From NCBI RefSeq assembly GCF_034652275.1, contig NZ_JAXIWG010000001.1, positions 434,001-498,000 of the forward strand: a stretch of DNA of 64,000 bases, written 5' to 3'. The stretch comes from Yoonia sp034652275. Its GTDB lineage: Bacteria; Pseudomonadota; Alphaproteobacteria; Rhodobacterales; Rhodobacteraceae. Each line of letters opens with the position of its first letter. Within the stretch, counting starts at the first letter, position 1. Position numbers and translations under genes: made by a program. The notes beneath the pieces were generated by a model. That model made no database searches and had not been told where the DNA came from. It saw only the letters and a list, made by a program, of their open reading frames with translations. Shown in pieces: positions 25,654 through 33,637 of the stretch.

Positions 25654-26629
25654 TCACATCCACCACAACACGCCCCTTCACTTTGCCCGCCAGAATGTCC
25701 GCGCCCAGTTGCGGCAGATCAGACAACGTCGCAGGCTGGATCATCGCGTCGAGCTTGTCCATCGGCAGGTCCTTCGCGATCCGCGCCCAGGCCCGCACAC
25801 GGTTGTCGTAAGGCTGCATCACGGAATCGATTCCCAGCAGGTTCACCCCGCGCAGCAGGAACGGAATCACCGTCGCAGGCAGGTTTGCGCCCCCGGCCAG
25901 CCCCACGGCGGCGACCGATGCGCCATATTCCATCTGCCCCAGCACACGCGCGAGCATCGCACCGCCCACAGCATCGACGCAGCCGCCCCATGTTTCGCCT
26001 TCCAGCGGGCGCTTGACGGTCTCGGCCAGGTCCTCGCGCACGACGATCCGGGTGGCGCCCAAGGATGTCAGGTAATCCGCCGTCTCTGGCCGTCCGGTGA
26101 CCGCCGCGACCTTATAGCCCAGATGCGCGAGGATCGCCGTGGCGACCGAGCCGACCCCGCCCGCAGCCCCCGTCACCAGCACGGGACCGGCCTTGATGCC
26201 GTGATCTTCCAACGCCATGACAGCCAACATCGCCGTGAAACCCGCTGTGCCCACGGCCATCGCCTGCCGCGTTGTCAATCCATCCGGCAAAGGCACCAGC
26301 CAGTCGGCTTTGACACGAGCCTTTTGGGAATAGCCGCCCCAATGCGCCTCGCCCACGCGCCAGCCGGTCAGCACGACCTTGTCGCCCGGCTGATAGCGCG
26401 GGTCATCCGACGCCTCGACCGTGCCTGCAAAATCAATACCGGGGATATGCGGATAGTTGCGCACCAGCCCGCCCCCCGGCCCGATGCAGAGCCCGTCCTT
26501 GTAGTTCACGGTGGAATATTCGACGGCGACCGTCACCTCGGCGGCAGGGAGCCGCTCGAGCGTGATCTCCTGCACGGCGGCGTGGGTATGGCCAGCCTCG
26601 TCCTTGTCCACGATCAGGGCTTTGAACAT
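25646..26629 (-). CDS. acuI: MDR oxidoreductase, acrylyl-CoA reductase AcuI-like
   Basis: 327 residues, zinc-free medium-chain reductase of the YhdH/AcuI group: VEYSTVNYKDGL, PHIPGIDFAGTV, the Rossmann loop VTGAAGGVGSVATAILAHLGY, and LGIDSVM near the C terminus. AcuI reduces toxic acrylyl-CoA to propionyl-CoA with NADPH, an important step of DMSP use in roseobacters. No other DMSP gene (dddP, dmdA, acuK) is visible here, so the assignment rests on family similarity. YhdH-type reductases with other substrates are the alternative. Confidence 0.8.
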   Translation of the reverse strand: MFKALIVDKDEAGHTHAAVQEITLERLPAAEVTVAVEYSTVNYKDGLCIGPGGGLVRNYPHIPGIDFAGTVEASDDPRYQPGDKVVLTGWRVGEAHWGGYSQKARVKADWLVPLPDGLTTRQAMAVGTAGFTAMLAVMALEDHGIKAGPVLVTGAAGGVGSVATAILAHLGYKVAAVTGRPETADYLTSLGATRIVVREDLAETVKRPLEGETWGGCVDAVGGAMLARVLGQMEYGASVAAVGLAGGANLPATVIPFLLRGVNLLGIDSVMQPYDNRVRAWARIAKDLPMDKLDAMIQPATLSDLPQLGADILAGKVKGRVVVDVNA

Positions 26630-26653
26630 TGGTCTTCTCCTTTGTAAGTCGGG

Positions 26654-27163
26654 TCAGAACGTATCGGGCATGAAGGGGATATCGGTATCCTGCGGCTTCA
26701 GCCCCATCTGGGTCAGCATCGCATGGACCTGTCCCCGATGATGGGTCTGGTGGTTGAACAGTTGCATCACGCAGATCGCGCGCGGTTTGGTGATCTGGCG
26801 CTGCATCACGCCGGAATACCATGTGAGGTCGCCGACAAGGTCGATCGCGCGGACATCCTTGGCCCAGAGGCTGATGCGCCCATCCATGCGGAACCTGTCG
26901 GCGGACCATGCAGCGGCGGTGGGTGTCATCGTCAGGTGGTCCTTGGGCGAAACGTCGGTGCCGGGACCACCGTCGAGCCTGCTGATCCATACGATATCGG
27001 CCCAGAGCAGATGGTTCAGCGTCCCGAGGATCGACCCGAAGAACGCGCCGCGATCCTTGGTCAGTTCCGCCGTGGGGACATTTTTGAGCAGATCGCGCAG
27101 GCCCGCGTTCTGCCATGCGTTATAGCGCGCCATGATCTGGCAATATTCGGGCGAGACGATCAT
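26654..27163 (-). CDS. DinB-family four-helix metal-binding protein
   Basis: 169 residues from ATG 27163, which overlaps the stop of the DUF1326 gene (ATGA); an in-frame start at 27220 would lie inside that gene. The DinB/YfiT fold is recognisable from ARYNAWQNAGLRDLL at the N terminus, LNHLLWADIVWISRL and FNHQTHHRGQVHAML. These supply the three histidines that bind a divalent metal in this fold. Members include thiol S-transferases for mycothiol or bacillithiol and many uncharacterised proteins. Its coupling to DUF1326/DUF2182 genes suggests a shared metal or thiol chemistry, as inference only. Confidence 0.83.
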   Translation of the reverse strand: MIVSPEYCQIMARYNAWQNAGLRDLLKNVPTAELTKDRGAFFGSILGTLNHLLWADIVWISRLDGGPGTDVSPKDHLTMTPTAAAWSADRFRMDGRISLWAKDVRAIDLVGDLTWYSGVMQRQITKPRAICVMQLFNHQTHHRGQVHAMLTQMGLKPQDTDIPFMPDTF

Positions 27164-27801
27164 TGCGGACCGTGCCAATCGATCTGGCAGATCTCTGCGC
27201 TGCGCCCGTCGAAATCCCACACGCGGCCAAAAGCGCGCACGCGGCCTTTGTTGGCGGTGGCGACGGTAATGTCGGGGCCCATCCAGTAGCCGGTATTGCT
27301 GACCACGATATCGGTGTCGGGGTCTTTGCCCACCACGGGGACCACCTCGCCCTGAATAGCCTTGCCGACCATCAGGCGGCGGGCCTTGCCTTCGGTTTCA
27401 AAGACGACAGGCGCGCGTTCGGCGCCCAGAAATTCGCTCACCAGCACCTTAAACAGGCCCGTCGTGCCGCGCGCCTTGCCGGTGAAGATATTGAGCAGCC
27501 CGTCATAGGCGGCCTCGGACGCGCGGTCGTCGATATAGGCGGCGGCTTTCCAGTTGCCGCGCGCCATCAGGCCGGGGATTTCCAGCACCAGCCCGACATT
27601 CAGCCCGCCAAGGTCCTCGTCACCATAATGCCCGCTGTCGATGCGGATGCCCGCCCATGCCTGACAATATCCTTCGGTCGGCGCGTGCTTGCCCAAGGAG
27701 ACAACGCAAGGGCAGAACACCGTGCAATTGCAGTTGAGGATCAATTCTCCCCTGATCGCCCAGGGCACGGTGCCAACGACTGCATTCTGATCCAAAGCCA
27801 T
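27160..27801 (-). CDS. DUF1326 cysteine-motif protein
   Basis: 213 residues from ATG 27801, preferred over the ATG at 27813 because GGGAGA sits a few bases before it. The hallmark is LNCNCTVFCPCVVSLG near residue 25, a CxCxxxCPC cluster suited to binding a metal. The rest is beta-rich (GRVRAFGRVWDFDGRSAEICQIDWHGP at the end). DUF1326 proteins have no established function. The gene sits directly after a DUF2182 membrane-protein gene, a pairing I recall as recurrent in proteobacteria. Confidence 0.82.
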   Translation of the reverse strand: MALDQNAVVGTVPWAIRGELILNCNCTVFCPCVVSLGKHAPTEGYCQAWAGIRIDSGHYGDEDLGGLNVGLVLEIPGLMARGNWKAAAYIDDRASEAAYDGLLNIFTGKARGTTGLFKVLVSEFLGAERAPVVFETEGKARRLMVGKAIQGEVVPVVGKDPDTDIVVSNTGYWMGPDITVATANKGRVRAFGRVWDFDGRSAEICQIDWHGPQ

Positions 27802-27814
27802 GATGTCTCCCATT

Positions 27815-28573
27815 TTAAACCAAGCGCAGCACGACGGCGAAGGCCCCCGCGATCAGGATGATGCCCAAGGGACGCGTGACATAGCGCCCGACGATGTCCA
27901 TCTTTTCACCCACCATGATCAGCGTGGCGATCCCCATGAAGGCAAGGTTCATCACCCCGCCCACGAAGGCAAGCAGCATCAGCGCCCAACAGCAGCCAAG
28001 GCAGACCGCGCCAAGGCGCAGCCCATTGCGGAACGGCCCTTCGTCCCAATGCTGCATGAAAAATGTCAGCGGCTGGCGGCATTTGGCAAGGCAGGCCTCT
28101 TTTGCGGGCGAAAACTGGTAAAGCCCCGCGCCCAACAGCAACCCCGCCGTCAACCAGACCGACAGGCTGTCGCCGATCGCGCTGATCAGCCCGTAGCGGT
28201 AAAGCGCCAGTTGCAGTGCTGCGGCGGATAGCGAAAACAGGGTCCAGACAGTGGCGTAACCTGCGACCAGCGGTAAAAACGGCACCCCCGTCTGGCGGCC
28301 AAGATCGTCATGGGTCGCAAAGGCGGGCAAGGCGGTGGGCAGCATCATCGCCGCCGCCATCAATGCCCACATCAGCACGGCACGCCCGTAGCCCGCCCCG
28401 TCAAGCGTGACGGTGCAAAGCGCCTCCCAGAAATCGGCTCCATAGATGCGCGACGCCGCGCGCAAATCGGCAGGCACCGCGAGCAGAAACAACGCCAACC
28501 ATGCCACCACAATCAGGCCAAACAGCGCCAGCCAATGCGCTGCCCCCATCCCCCTGATCCGATCCGATAACAT
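27815..28573 (-). CDS. DUF2182 predicted metal-binding integral membrane protein
   Basis: 252 residues from ATG 28573; GGAGG lies nine bases upstream, whereas the in-frame ATG at 28582 directly abuts it. About seven helices. Family features are MWALMAAAMMLPTALPAF (a Met-rich helix), SPAKEACLAKCRQPLTFFMQHW in a loop (two Cys, then Met and His) and GAVCLGCCWALMLLAFVGGVMNLAFMG. The Met/Cys/His pattern is consistent with copper or another soft metal. Function is unknown. It is the first gene of the minus-strand run and is divergent from the binding-protein gene at 28698. Confidence 0.83.
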   Translation of the reverse strand: MLSDRIRGMGAAHWLALFGLIVVAWLALFLLAVPADLRAASRIYGADFWEALCTVTLDGAGYGRAVLMWALMAAAMMLPTALPAFATHDDLGRQTGVPFLPLVAGYATVWTLFSLSAAALQLALYRYGLISAIGDSLSVWLTAGLLLGAGLYQFSPAKEACLAKCRQPLTFFMQHWDEGPFRNGLRLGAVCLGCCWALMLLAFVGGVMNLAFMGIATLIMVGEKMDIVGRYVTRPLGIILIAGAFAVVLRLV

Positions 28574-28697
28574 TTTAGGCATCCTCCGCTTGGGCCGAAG
28601 CCTGTCAGACATTTGCAGGCCCGGCAATGCGGAAATCCCCTTGCAGAGGGCCATCCGCGACCCTAGGTTTCATGCGATGTCCATCGGGAGAACCACA

Positions 28698-29738
28698 ATG
28701 AAAACAACCACACTTTTGGGTGCCGCCTCTGTCATGGCGCTGGCGACAACCGCATTTGCACAGGATGCTGAATTGCTCGTCTTCGACTATTCCGGCTTCG
28801 AGATGCCTGAATACCATCAGGATTACATCGAAAAGCACGGCACGAGCCCGACGTTCAGCTTTTTCGGCGATGAAGACGAGGCCTTCCAGAAGCTGCGCTC
28901 GGGTTTCCGTGCGGATGTGTCGCATGTCTGCGCGCCGTCCGTCACGCGCTGGACCGAAAGCGGTATTCTGGAACCATGGGATACGACCCGCATCACCGCC
29001 TATGACGATCTGAACGCCAGCCTGACCGGCCAAGAGATCGGCGCAGGCCAGACCTATTTCATCCCGACCGATTTCGGCTCGACCGCGATCGCCTATAACC
29101 CCGACCAGGTCCCCGCCGAAGACGTGGCCAGCCTGCAGGTGTTCACCAACCCCGCCTATGCCGGCCGCATGACGCTGCCCGACAACGTCGATGACGCCTT
29201 TGCGCTGGCCTATCTGGCGACCGGCGTCACCAACTGGCAAGAGGTGACGGATGAGCAGTTCGAGGCCGCCGCAAACTGGCTGCGCGAGGTGCATCCAAAC
29301 CTGCGCACCTATTGGACCGATCCGGCCGAACTGGCGCAGCTTTTGTCCTCGGGCGAAATTCTGGTCAGCTGGGCCTGGAACGAAACCTATCCCGCGATGG
29401 TCGAGGAAGGCCGTCCTATCGCGTTCCAGCGTGAAGCGGCAGAAGGATCGTCGCTGTGGCTGTGCGGCTATGTGAAACTGGCCGATGGTCAAGGCAACAC
29501 CGACAAGGCCTATGATTACGTCAACGCCTTCCTGTCGGAATCCTCGGTCGTGCCATTGCTGGAGGCTGGCTATGGCTCTGCCAACGCCGCAGCGCTGAAC
29601 GCGCTTGTGACCGAAGAGGATCTGGTTGCTTCGGGTCTGGAAGAGATCGACGTGCCGATCCTTGCGCAATTGCCGATGAGCAACGCAGACCGCGAGCGGA
29701 TGTCCGAAACCTTCGAGATGATCAAAGCCGGATTCTGA
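28698..29738 (+). CDS. Periplasmic binding protein, spermidine/putrescine (PotD/PotF) type, orphan
   Basis: 346 residues from ATG 28698 (GGGAG seven bases upstream); the longer reading from 28446 covers the divergent gene. The signal peptide ends ATTAFAQ. The fold-type features are LLVFDYSGFEMPEYHQDYIEKH at the mature N terminus, IPTDFGSTAIAYNPDQVP, and VSWAWNETYPAMVEEG in the second lobe. It would deliver a polyamine or similar cation to an ABC importer. No permease or ATPase gene is adjacent: a terminator follows at once, so it is an orphan that must work with a transporter encoded elsewhere or act in sensing. Confidence 0.85.
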   Translation: MKTTTLLGAASVMALATTAFAQDAELLVFDYSGFEMPEYHQDYIEKHGTSPTFSFFGDEDEAFQKLRSGFRADVSHVCAPSVTRWTESGILEPWDTTRITAYDDLNASLTGQEIGAGQTYFIPTDFGSTAIAYNPDQVPAEDVASLQVFTNPAYAGRMTLPDNVDDAFALAYLATGVTNWQEVTDEQFEAAANWLREVHPNLRTYWTDPAELAQLLSSGEILVSWAWNETYPAMVEEGRPIAFQREAAEGSSLWLCGYVKLADGQGNTDKAYDYVNAFLSESSVVPLLEAGYGSANAAALNALVTEEDLVASGLEEIDVPILAQLPMSNADRERMSETFEMIKAGF

Positions 29739-29758
29739 TCCGACCGATATGCACGATA

Positions 29759-29787
29759 AGGGCGGTGCCAATGGCGCCGCCCTTTTT
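29759..29787 (+). terminator. Rho-independent terminator after the binding-protein gene
   Basis: An 11-bp stem AGGGCGGTGCC/GGCGCCGCCCT (one T-G pair) with an AAT loop is followed by TTTTTC. Confidence 0.85.
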
Positions 29788-29855
29788 CTTTGGCGCCATG
29801 CTGCGGCAAAAAAGTGACTGGACCTTCGCGCGAAAGGTCTTACACACCGTAGATT

Positions 29856-30251
29856 ATGCAGCAGGTCCGCATCAGCCCAAAAGCCATTCATCCCCGCCTG
29901 ATCTGGCGCGTGGTTCTGGCGTCCGTGTTGTCGGTGGCCCTTGTGCTGGTAGGCTTCGGCCATCGCCCCGCACAGGCCGAACCGCAGGCTGTTGCCTATC
30001 TGTTGGCGGGTGGCGATTGGGCCGATCTTTGCGCCGATGGGCAGGCACCTCATCCGGCTGCCGATACATGCGCGGCCTGTATCCTTGCCAAGGGCATGGC
30101 TCTGTCCGCCCCTCTTGCTGCGCCCCGTGCGCTGGTGGCCGAACAGCGCATGGTCTGGACCGTGCGCGCCGCCGGACGCCATGACCTGACCATCGCTGCG
30201 ACCTATCCGGCCCGCGCGCCCCCGTTTGATGATCGTCCGACCTATTCTTGA
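29856..30251 (+). CDS. DUF2946-like exported protein, copper-gene neighbour
   Basis: 131 residues. An N-terminal basic stretch and one hydrophobic helix (about 17-38, ending RPAQAEP) give export or anchoring. HPAADTCAACILAKGMALS is the CxxC-type motif typical of DUF2946. Such genes often lie beside copper chaperone genes, as here (48 bp before the PCu(A)C gene). A metal-related role is inferred from position. Confidence 0.7.
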   Translation: MQQVRISPKAIHPRLIWRVVLASVLSVALVLVGFGHRPAQAEPQAVAYLLAGGDWADLCADGQAPHPAADTCAACILAKGMALSAPLAAPRALVAEQRMVWTVRAAGRHDLTIAATYPARAPPFDDRPTYS

Positions 30252-30298
30252 AACGATCATCGGCGCGGCCTGCCCGCGCAAAACGGAAAGACATCAAT

Positions 30299-30757
30299 AT
30301 GAAAACGACTTCTCTGGCCGCCTTGGCTTTGCTTGCCTTCGCCACAACCGCTGCGGCCGAAAGTGCGATCAGCGTCGCGGACGCCCGCGCGTTTGAAACC
30401 GCCCCGACGGCAATGGCTGGCGGCGGTTTCCTGACCATCACAAACACCGGCACCAGCGCCGATACGCTGATCGCCGTGCTGGCCGATTTTCCGCGCGTTG
30501 AGCTGCACACCACCGAATTCGAGGGTGACATCGCCCGCATGGTCCATGTCGATACGATCCCCGTGCCTGCGGGCGAAACCGTCACGCTGGAACCGGGCGG
30601 GCTTCATGTGATGTTTATGGGCCTGCAGGGCAATCCGCTGATTGCGGGTGAAACCATCGCCGCCACGCTGGTCTTTGAAGAGGCGGGCGAAGTGCCTGTC
30701 ACCTTCGACATCGTCAAACGCGACATGGCAGGCCACGGCCACAGCCACAACCACTGA
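30299..30757 (+). CDS. PCu(A)C-type periplasmic copper chaperone
   Basis: 152 residues. Signal peptide to about residue 20 (TTAAA). The Cu(I) site H(M)X10MX21HXM is present as His70, Met81, His103 and Met105 (GLHVMFM). The tail HGHSHNH adds possible extra metal ligands. PCu(A)C delivers copper to the CuA or CuB centre of cytochrome oxidase together with SCO, encoded next. The ATG at 30299 is chosen because it starts the signal peptide; GGAAAG lies just upstream. Confidence 0.92.
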   Translation: MKTTSLAALALLAFATTAAAESAISVADARAFETAPTAMAGGGFLTITNTGTSADTLIAVLADFPRVELHTTEFEGDIARMVHVDTIPVPAGETVTLEPGGLHVMFMGLQGNPLIAGETIAATLVFEEAGEVPVTFDIVKRDMAGHGHSHNH

Positions 30758-30816
30758 TCCTGTCACGGCGCTGCCCCGTCAGTGCGCGGGCGGCGCCAAC
30801 ACCGAAAGGAAACCAC

Positions 30817-31422
30817 ATGAAATCTGTCATCATCGGTTCAAGCGCTATGGCCGTCGCCGTCGGTCTGGGGGTCTACACCTGGCAGACCACCAACGCAGCA
30901 ACAGACCCTTGCGGGAACACCACCGTCGCGGGTGCGACCATCGGCGGGCCTTTCGAGCTGGTCTCGGAAACCGGCGAAACCGTCACCGACCGCGATGTCA
31001 TCACCAAGCCGACGCTGGTCTATTTCGGCTATACGTTCTGCCCCGATGTCTGCCCGCTGGACACGATGCGCAACGCCATTGCGGCCGATATCCTTGCCGA
31101 ACAGGGTGTCGATATCGGCACGGTGTTCATCTCGGTCGATCCGGAACGTGACACGCCGCAGGTCTTGGCTGACTTCACCGACAATTTCCACGCCGATATG
31201 ATCGGGCTGACCGGCAGCCCCGAACAGGTGCGCGCGGCGTCACAGGCCTACAAGACCTATTACCGCGCGGTCGAGGGTGACCCCGAATTCTATCTGGTCG
31301 ACCATTCGACCCAGACCTATCTGATGTTCCCTGAGACCGGCTTTGCCACCTTCTTCCGGCGTGACACACCTGCCGAACAGGTTGCCGAAATCACTGCTTG
31401 TTTCGCAGGCCAGCTGACCTGA
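30817..31422 (+). CDS. SCO1/SenC family copper-binding thioredoxin-like protein
   Basis: 201 residues with an N-terminal membrane anchor (SAMAVAVGLGVYTW). The copper site is Cys75 and Cys79 (FCPDVCP) with His163 (VDHSTQTYLM). It assembles the CuA site of cytochrome c oxidase in the periplasm. No cox structural gene is nearby, so the DUF2946/PCu(A)C/SCO group is a free-standing copper-delivery unit. Confidence 0.92.
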   Translation: MKSVIIGSSAMAVAVGLGVYTWQTTNAATDPCGNTTVAGATIGGPFELVSETGETVTDRDVITKPTLVYFGYTFCPDVCPLDTMRNAIAADILAEQGVDIGTVFISVDPERDTPQVLADFTDNFHADMIGLTGSPEQVRAASQAYKTYYRAVEGDPEFYLVDHSTQTYLMFPETGFATFFRRDTPAEQVAEITACFAGQLT

Positions 31423-31435
31423 TTTTTCAGCCTTA

Positions 31436-31449
31436 TTGATCTGGCGCAA
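31436..31449 (+). promoter_or_regulatory. Candidate FnrL site upstream of hemN
   Basis: TTGAT-CTGG-CGCAA matches 8 of 10 conserved bases of the FNR consensus TTGAT-N4-ATCAA. It ends 33 bp before the hemN start. FnrL control of anaerobic coproporphyrinogen oxidase genes is established in Rhodobacter. Confidence 0.6.
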
Positions 31450-31482
31450 TAAAACGCGCCGGATCATCTGCAAAATGGCCGT

Positions 31483-32832
31483 ATGGATCATATTGCAAAT
31501 CTGCGCCGCATGGGCCTGTTCGATGCGCGCGTGCCCCGCTACACCAGCTATCCGCCCGCCACCGCGTTCAACGTGAGCGTGGGGAGCGACTTCCAGCGCG
31601 ACAGCCTTGCCGCACTTGACCCCGCCGTGCCGGTGTCGGTCTATCTGCATATCCCGTTTTGCGAACGGCTCTGCTGGTTCTGCGCCTGTGCCACGCAAGG
31701 CACGACCACGCTGAAACCGGTCGAGAATTATGTCCGCGTCGTCCGCAAGGAACTGGCGCTGCTGGCGCGCGCCCTGCCCGCCGGTATCCGTATGGGACAG
31801 ATGCATTGGGGCGGCGGCACGCCGACGATCCTGCCGCCGGACATGATCCGCGATCTGGCACAGGCGGTGATGGATGTGATCCCGCCCACTGATGATTTCA
31901 GCTTTTCGGTCGAGATTGACCCGACCTTGGTCGATGATGCCAAGATCGCAATGCTGGCCGAGATGGGCATGACCCGCGCCAGTATCGGGATTCAGGATTT
32001 TAGCCCCGATGTGCAGGCGGCCATCGGGCGCGAACAAAGCTTTGCGGTAACCAAAGCCTGTGTGGACAGCCTGCGCGCGGCGGGGATCACCTCGCTCAAC
32101 GCCGATCTGGTTTACGGGCTGCCGCACCAGACGCCTGCCAAGCTCGCCAACACCATCGCGAAAGTGCGCGCACTCGACCCCGACCGGATCGCGCTGTTCG
32201 GTTATGCGCATGTACCGAATTTCTCCAAACGCCAGAAACTGATCCCCGATGCGGCCCTGCCCAAGGAAGAAGACCGCTATGCGCTGGCCCAACAGGCGGC
32301 AAAAGCCTTTGAAGGGTCGGGCTATCTGCCCATCGGGATCGACCATTTCGGCAAACCCGCCGATAGCCTGACACAAGCCATGCAGCAGGGCCGCCTGCGG
32401 CGCAATTTCCAAGGCTATACCGACGACACCTGCCCTACGCTGATCGGGATCGGCGCTTCGTCGATTTCGCAATATGACGGCGGCTATGTCCAGAACGCCG
32501 CCGCCACCGCCGCTTATATCGCGCGGATCGAGGCGGGCGATCTGGCAGGGCATCGCGGCTATGCGATGGGGCCGCGGGACAGGCTGCGCGCGCAGGCGAT
32601 CACCATGCTGATGTGCGATTTCGAGATTGATCTGGCCGTGCTGGACCAGCACCCCGAAGCGGCGGTTCTGACCCCCGTGCATCGCGCGGTGCTGGACCAG
32701 TTCGCGGGTATGGTGGTGCAGGAGGGCGACCGCATCCGCATTCTGCCGCAAGGCCGCCCGCTGACCCGGATCATCGCCAATGCCTATGACGGGTTCAACG
32801 CCATGGAAGCGCGCTATTCCCAAGCCTCTTGA
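31483..32832 (+). CDS. hemN: Oxygen-independent coproporphyrinogen III oxidase HemN
   Basis: 449 residues. The radical-SAM cluster motif is C60-E-R-L-C64-W-F-C67-A-C69, the CX3CX2CXC form diagnostic of true HemN rather than HemW. MHWGGGTPTILPP and GIQDFSPDVQAAIGREQ follow, with the C-terminal HemN domain at about 370-449. It converts coproporphyrinogen III to protoporphyrinogen IX without oxygen. An FNR-like site lies just upstream, consistent with induction at low oxygen. Confidence 0.94.
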   Translation: MDHIANLRRMGLFDARVPRYTSYPPATAFNVSVGSDFQRDSLAALDPAVPVSVYLHIPFCERLCWFCACATQGTTTLKPVENYVRVVRKELALLARALPAGIRMGQMHWGGGTPTILPPDMIRDLAQAVMDVIPPTDDFSFSVEIDPTLVDDAKIAMLAEMGMTRASIGIQDFSPDVQAAIGREQSFAVTKACVDSLRAAGITSLNADLVYGLPHQTPAKLANTIAKVRALDPDRIALFGYAHVPNFSKRQKLIPDAALPKEEDRYALAQQAAKAFEGSGYLPIGIDHFGKPADSLTQAMQQGRLRRNFQGYTDDTCPTLIGIGASSISQYDGGYVQNAAATAAYIARIEAGDLAGHRGYAMGPRDRLRAQAITMLMCDFEIDLAVLDQHPEAAVLTPVHRAVLDQFAGMVVQEGDRIRILPQGRPLTRIIANAYDGFNAMEARYSQAS

Positions 32833-32880
32833 TCTGGCGGACAGTTGCGCCAGCTTAAAGGCTGAACAAGGGAACAGGCC

Positions 32881-33237
32881 ATGGACATCATCAATATCAT
32901 CTTTGCGCTGGCCAGTATCGGGCTGGGTGTCTTTGGCTGGCTTGCCCCGCGCTATACGCTGGAAACGCTGGATTTGCAGGCAGGACCTACGGGGATGGGC
33001 CCGTCGGAAATCCGCGCCTCTGCGGGGGCCTTGTTCGTGGGTATGGGTGTGGGCGCGCTGATCCTCGGCGGGCCTGTCGCCTATGCGATGCTGGGCTTTT
33101 GCTGGCTGGGGGCTGCCGTGGGGCGGGCGACCTCGCTGGCGCTCGACGGCACATCGCGCAAGAAATGGACCTTCTTCGGGGTCGAGGCTGTGGTGGGTCT
33201 GGGCGCGCTGGCGCTGAACCTGCCCCTTGCAATGTGA
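32881..33237 (+). CDS. DUF4345-like small membrane protein
   Basis: 118 residues, four helices. SEIRASAGALFVGMGVGALILGGPVAYAMLGFCWLGAAVGRATSLALDG matches the DUF4345 pattern. Function unknown. The ATG is preceded by AACAGG. Its 3' end lies directly against ssrA, so the ssrA promoter must overlap this gene. Confidence 0.75.
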   Translation: MDIINIIFALASIGLGVFGWLAPRYTLETLDLQAGPTGMGPSEIRASAGALFVGMGVGALILGGPVAYAMLGFCWLGAAVGRATSLALDGTSRKKWTFFGVEAVVGLGALALNLPLAM

Positions 33238-33249
33238 CCGCAGACCACC

Positions 33250-33585
33250 TAATTCTGGAATGTCCTTCGGGACTATGGACATAAACGCGCTCGTAATACG
33301 CGGATCGGACCCGGGGGCGGTACCCGGCGTCTCCACCAAAAACTGCTCATTTGGCAGCCATGGGGACGAAACAGGATCGACGAACGTCTAAAGGGGTTTG
33401 CTTTGTCTCGGTGAGTTACCACCGTTATCGGTACAAAAAAGCTAGTTGCAAATGACAACAAAGCACCAATGGCGATGGCTGCGTAAGCAGTCGGAACTAT
33501 TGAAACCTTAAGTCCTATGGTTTTGCGACCATAGGCGGGGTCCGCAGGTACCTGGCAACAGAAACCTGCACCTTCCCCCTTTCCA
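33250..33585 (+). ncRNA. ssrA: tmRNA, circularly permuted (two-piece) ssrA
   Basis: The 3' acceptor piece comes first: T-arm CCGGG-ggcggta-CCCGG (33311-33327), acceptor strand CGTCTCC (33328-33334) and ACCA at 33335-33338. A 23-nt intervening loop follows, then the 5' end of the coding piece with acceptor strand GGGGACG (33362-33368), which pairs with CGTCTCC through seven base pairs. The tag frame at 33448-33486 encodes ANDNKAPMAMAA and a TAA. Downstream helices close the coding piece near 33585. This order is the permuted form known in alphaproteobacteria, cut into two RNAs after transcription. The outer boundaries are approximate. The tmRNA rescues stalled ribosomes and marks products for ClpXP. 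Confidence 0.95.
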
Positions 33586-33637
33586 AATCCGAAAATCCGG
33601 CGCTAACCTGATCCATCATCACCTGTTGGAGCGTGCC

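Noticed and set aside
31240..33339. A 699-residue minus-strand frame opposite hemN, DUF4345 gene and ssrA
   Set aside because: Composition is typical of antisense shadow (His, Arg, Gly, Gln rich), and the plus strand carries three well-supported genes there.
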